Source: Pampus argenteus (lineage: Eukaryota > Chordata > Actinopteri > Scombriformes > Stromateidae). From it: DNA of 64,000 bases. The notes under the pieces were generated by a model. That model was given only the letters and a program-made list of their open reading frames with translations, made no database searches and was not told where the DNA came from. Position 1 is the stretch's first letter; each line of letters starts with the position of its first letter. The position numbers and the translations under genes are program-made. Location: positions 14,644,501 through 14,708,500 of the forward strand of contig CM072862.1 in assembly GCA_036937835.1 (NCBI GenBank), given 5' to 3'. This document shows positions 60,736-64,000 of the stretch, piece after piece.

Positions 60736-63700
60736 CTTTGGAGGCATTGACAATAAGCTATAAAAATTTATGTTTGGATGACTTAACAACTTAACATGTT
60801 TTTTTATGGATTAACTAAATCATATTTATTTCAGAAAGATAGAAATGAGTGTAGGAGGAATAACAAGTGAATTACACGATCTAGCAGATGAGCATTTGAC
60901 TGAAGGATATTTGAAATAAGCTGAACCAGAAAAGATGTAGACAGTCCACCCTCAAAGCAAGTGGTATATTTTTGAAAGACAAGACAAGGGACATTTATGT
61001 AACGTGTATTGTACATGTACTCATGATGTGCGAAGATTTTGTAATCCTCTTTATTATCATGTTTTATCTATATTCTGGTGCAACTATGATATTCTTGCTT
61101 CTTAAACAATCATTAAAACAACATTTAAACCATAAAAAATTGGATTCAGATTTGTTATGTTTTCCCCCTGAAATATACTGTAAGAGCAGTCTGACACAGG
61201 AGTAGTGATATATGTGAGCAGTGGTTGTTTGGGAAACACTTGAGTTCGTGCAGTACAGAGCAGTGCTGTTCAGCAGACAGACAGCCTAAGACAGGCTGCT
61301 CAAAGAGCCACTCTGTTCTTACAGTGCATGAATAACTTTAACTTTTAAATTCACAAAGTAAAAACACACAAAGTAAGCACAAGAAAATGTGTGTTTCACA
61401 TTCACCATGCAGGAAATGTGTGTGATAATTTGGAGAGACTTAGATTTTCTATTTATGAGGAAGTGTATATATTTAACCGGAGTGATGAAATGTGCTGCAA
61501 CAGCTTTCTGAACAAGAAAACCCTCAAAACAACTACACACAAGTGCATCTGTGGATCATGAGCCAATGTGTAGGTTCACTGGAGACAAACAGGATGTCTT
61601 TAGTTACAGATGGGCCTCCATACTGTGGCTCACCGATGACACCACTGAGGGGGCGGGGGAGTTGTGGCCATGGGATCCCGAAATGAGATTGAACGCTGAG
61701 TGAAGAAAAAAGATGCATAGATAGGGAGGCAGACAGAGAGTGATGGCTGAATAGAGAAGCCTGAATAAAAAGACGATTCACACTAGCCAGTCAGTCACAG
61801 ACTGAATTAAAAACTGCTGATTTTATTACTACTGCAGAATAGACATCTCACTGTTCTTCTCTCCATCTCTGTCTTAATGGAACAATAAGCAAAAGGAGAG
61901 GTGAATGGGAGGCTGTCTTTGTGTCCGTCCCTCAGGAATTCACAAGAGGTGATGATTCAGTATACGTTAACCCCGTGCAACAACTCCCAGCCCAGTACCC
62001 AAATGAAACATCCTCCTTTCCTCATCTACAGCTGTCCTTGTTCTTTCTGCTTTGCATTTGCAAGGTCTAGTTTGGTTCAAAACAGCCGGACAAAATTACA
62101 CAAACTGAGCTCTGAGAGGGTCTGGTGCTTTGGCTGTTCTGTTCACCCCTCAATGTCTCTCTTTTCCTCCCCACATCTACCCTATCATATTACATCCACT
62201 TTCTCATCCTTCTATCTCTGCTCCTCCACTTCCACCACCCCTTCTCTATGGCTCTCTCCAACGTGGCTGAATCATACCGTACAGATAAAAAGCTCTCCTA
62301 ATGAGTGGTGGCAGTGTGTACAGGACTGAAATCAATATCCTGATCTCAGTCTGGGTGTGTGGTCACAAGAAACCTGCACGCACTCTTTGACAGCAGGTTG
62401 GGTTATCACTGTTACTTACTTTTGAAAGGAAATACCTTGGTATGGTCTGAAGTTTAACAGAACAAAGGAGAATAGGACTGGGTCTGCTGAGCTCCAGAGC
62501 GTTTAGACAAGACTCAGGAGTCAGTTTGGCTCAGAGCCATTCAATGTGGGCCTGCAGGGGAGGAGATGAGGATAGAGAGGAGATAACAGGCATGGCAGAG
62601 GAACCCATAGTTCGAGGGAGTAATAGAGTATTAGAGGGAGTAATAGTTGTAAGGAAGGCTTAACTTTCCTGTACTTCAGATCGGCAGGATGTAAGGCAGT
62701 TAGCCTGTTCCTTCTCTGTTCCTAAGACACCTAAATTGTACCTGTACATAAATTAGACACTTGATCTGCTCGTCCACCAATTAAAACACTGGTGTTATTG
62801 CTTTATCTCTGCACTGCCTCATTTATTATATGATATTAGCTTTAAATAAAAAATAATAAGCACATTAAAGTTGTACTTGTGTCTTGAATTAGTCATTGCA
62901 AAAGAAAACATGTCATGTCATGTTCATTTTTAAAATTTTAAATGATGTTACATTGCCCCCTGCTGCCGAAATGATGCACACTCAAAGCCACAAGCCATTA
63001 CCTGTGATAGTGTATTTTAACATATCTTCTCCAGCAGCTGGATGTATTGGGCTGGGTATTTAATGTACCTGGAAGTATTGCCATAGTATGTGACATGTAC
63101 ACCCTGAAAGTTGGTGTTGATGAAATGTACTGTATTTTAAGATTTGATGCTTTAGCCTCTATAGCTCACAGGATCCACAGGTTGAGGCTAGAGATGCCCA
63201 TCAAACAGCTTGATGCTTACTTTAACATAGAGTGAAGATTGCATAAGCTTTGTAGAAAAAACAAAAAGGACTGAGTTGGCTCAAAATGACATTCACTTCA
63301 ATTGGCTGTAATTGTCTGGCTACTTTGATTGTTTTGTTTGTGGTTTTTTTTTACTACAGAACAACAACAGAATAAAGTAAAAAAAACAGAAGTTGATATG
63401 TGATATTGTTAATTTCATTTTACAAGTCACTTCTACATTGCAATTCCTGTTCCTATCCCATTTTGCATGACATGCTGCTTGGCTAATCCAGGAAGCATAT
63501 TAAGAGCGTCAAGCATAACTGCATTTCCATGTGTTAAAATATTTGGGTATTTTGGATCTTTGGTGCCAAAAGATGAATGATTTTTTTTCTTTTTAATATG
63601 TCACAGGCAAATTTAACTTTCAAAATTATGTTGATAAGCCATTATAAAGATACTGAAAAGAAATGCTTATAGTGCAATTTAAATGTATTAGGAGAGTGAT

Positions 63701-64000
63701 AACTTTTAATGGTTTTGGTTTTACTTTGCTTAAAGCTAAATGGTATAATCCCTACACTGTTCATCTGATGAGGATTTAAACAGTCACCTTAAAAATTTGA
63801 GAGTCAGCACTTACCCTCAAAGTCAGTGTTTCATTTTAAATCCAATAAGATAATAATAAAGAGCGTGCTATTCCTACTAAGTCAAAATGTCTGCTGTGAA
63901 GAAGACCAACTGAAGAAGCTGTATGTGAAAATGGCTTTAGGGATTGCAATCTTGTCAAACAAAGGTGTGGTCACACCTAAATCACAGTTTCCCATTCATA
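60736..64000. other. fbln7 downstream flank, no gene recognised
   Basis: AT-rich sequence with short unrelated open frames. A CTCF-like word lies at 62,952-62,966. No exon, RNA gene or named repeat was identified. Confidence 0.5.

Noticed and set aside
61901..62329. 142-codon open frame downstream of fbln7
   Set aside because: No family resemblance, no splice context, Ser/Thr/Pro bias from pyrimidine-rich DNA.
1..64000. CRISPR arrays, operons, rRNA and tRNA genes
   Set aside because: Not expected in this genome type and no sequence fits; tandem arrays present are simple repeats without spacers.

Overview
This window is vertebrate nuclear DNA, almost certainly from a ray-finned (teleost) fish. 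It has small coding exons with GT-AG introns, long AT-rich noncoding stretches, many (CA)n/(TG)n and tetra- and pentanucleotide microsatellites, and relics of fish-type transposons: Tc1/mariner, L2/CR1-type LINEs and an RTE/Rex-like tail ending in (ATCT)n. No bacterial or phage gene organisation is present, and only a few percent of the bases are coding. All splice sites and exon limits below were read by hand from sequence, reading frame and recalled family resemblance; no alignment was run.

Layout. (1) 1,032-24,091, minus strand: the 3' six coding exons of a RALY/RALYL/hnRNP C-family RNA-binding protein gene. They cover the post-RRM linker, a tyrosine-rich exon, an Arg/Ser-rich basic segment, the leucine-zipper-like oligomerisation helix, a Ser/Pro-rich tail and a 39-nt last coding exon. 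The RRM exon was not found anywhere in the window. (2) 24,092-45,277: a 21 kb stretch without a recognisable gene, holding a degenerate Tc1 transposase, LINE debris, two very regular pentanucleotide arrays and a perfect 20-bp-stem hairpin. (3) 45,507-52,753, minus strand: a complete clec18 (C-type lectin domain family 18) gene in 11 coding exons, about 446 aa: signal peptide, CAP/SCP domain, two EGF-like modules and a C-type lectin domain with QPD and WND motifs. (4) 52,754-55,209: a 2.4 kb head-to-head intergenic interval that should hold both promoters. (5) 55,210-60,419, plus strand: a complete fbln7 (fibulin-7) gene in 8 coding exons, 450 aa: signal peptide, coiled coil, Sushi, EGF, Thr/Ala-rich linker, two calcium-binding EGFs and a fibulin C-terminal module. 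(6) 60,420-64,000: fbln7 3' UTR and gene-free flank.

Functionally, clec18 and fbln7 encode secreted, disulfide-rich proteins (glycan binding and matrix/cell adhesion), while the RALY-like gene encodes a nuclear RNA-binding protein. They are neighbours, not a pathway. I found no clearly new gene system. The best leads are the missing RRM exon of the RALY-like gene, its RS-rich middle exon, the perfect hairpin at 32,741-32,787, and three CTCF-like motifs of which the outermost two face each other.
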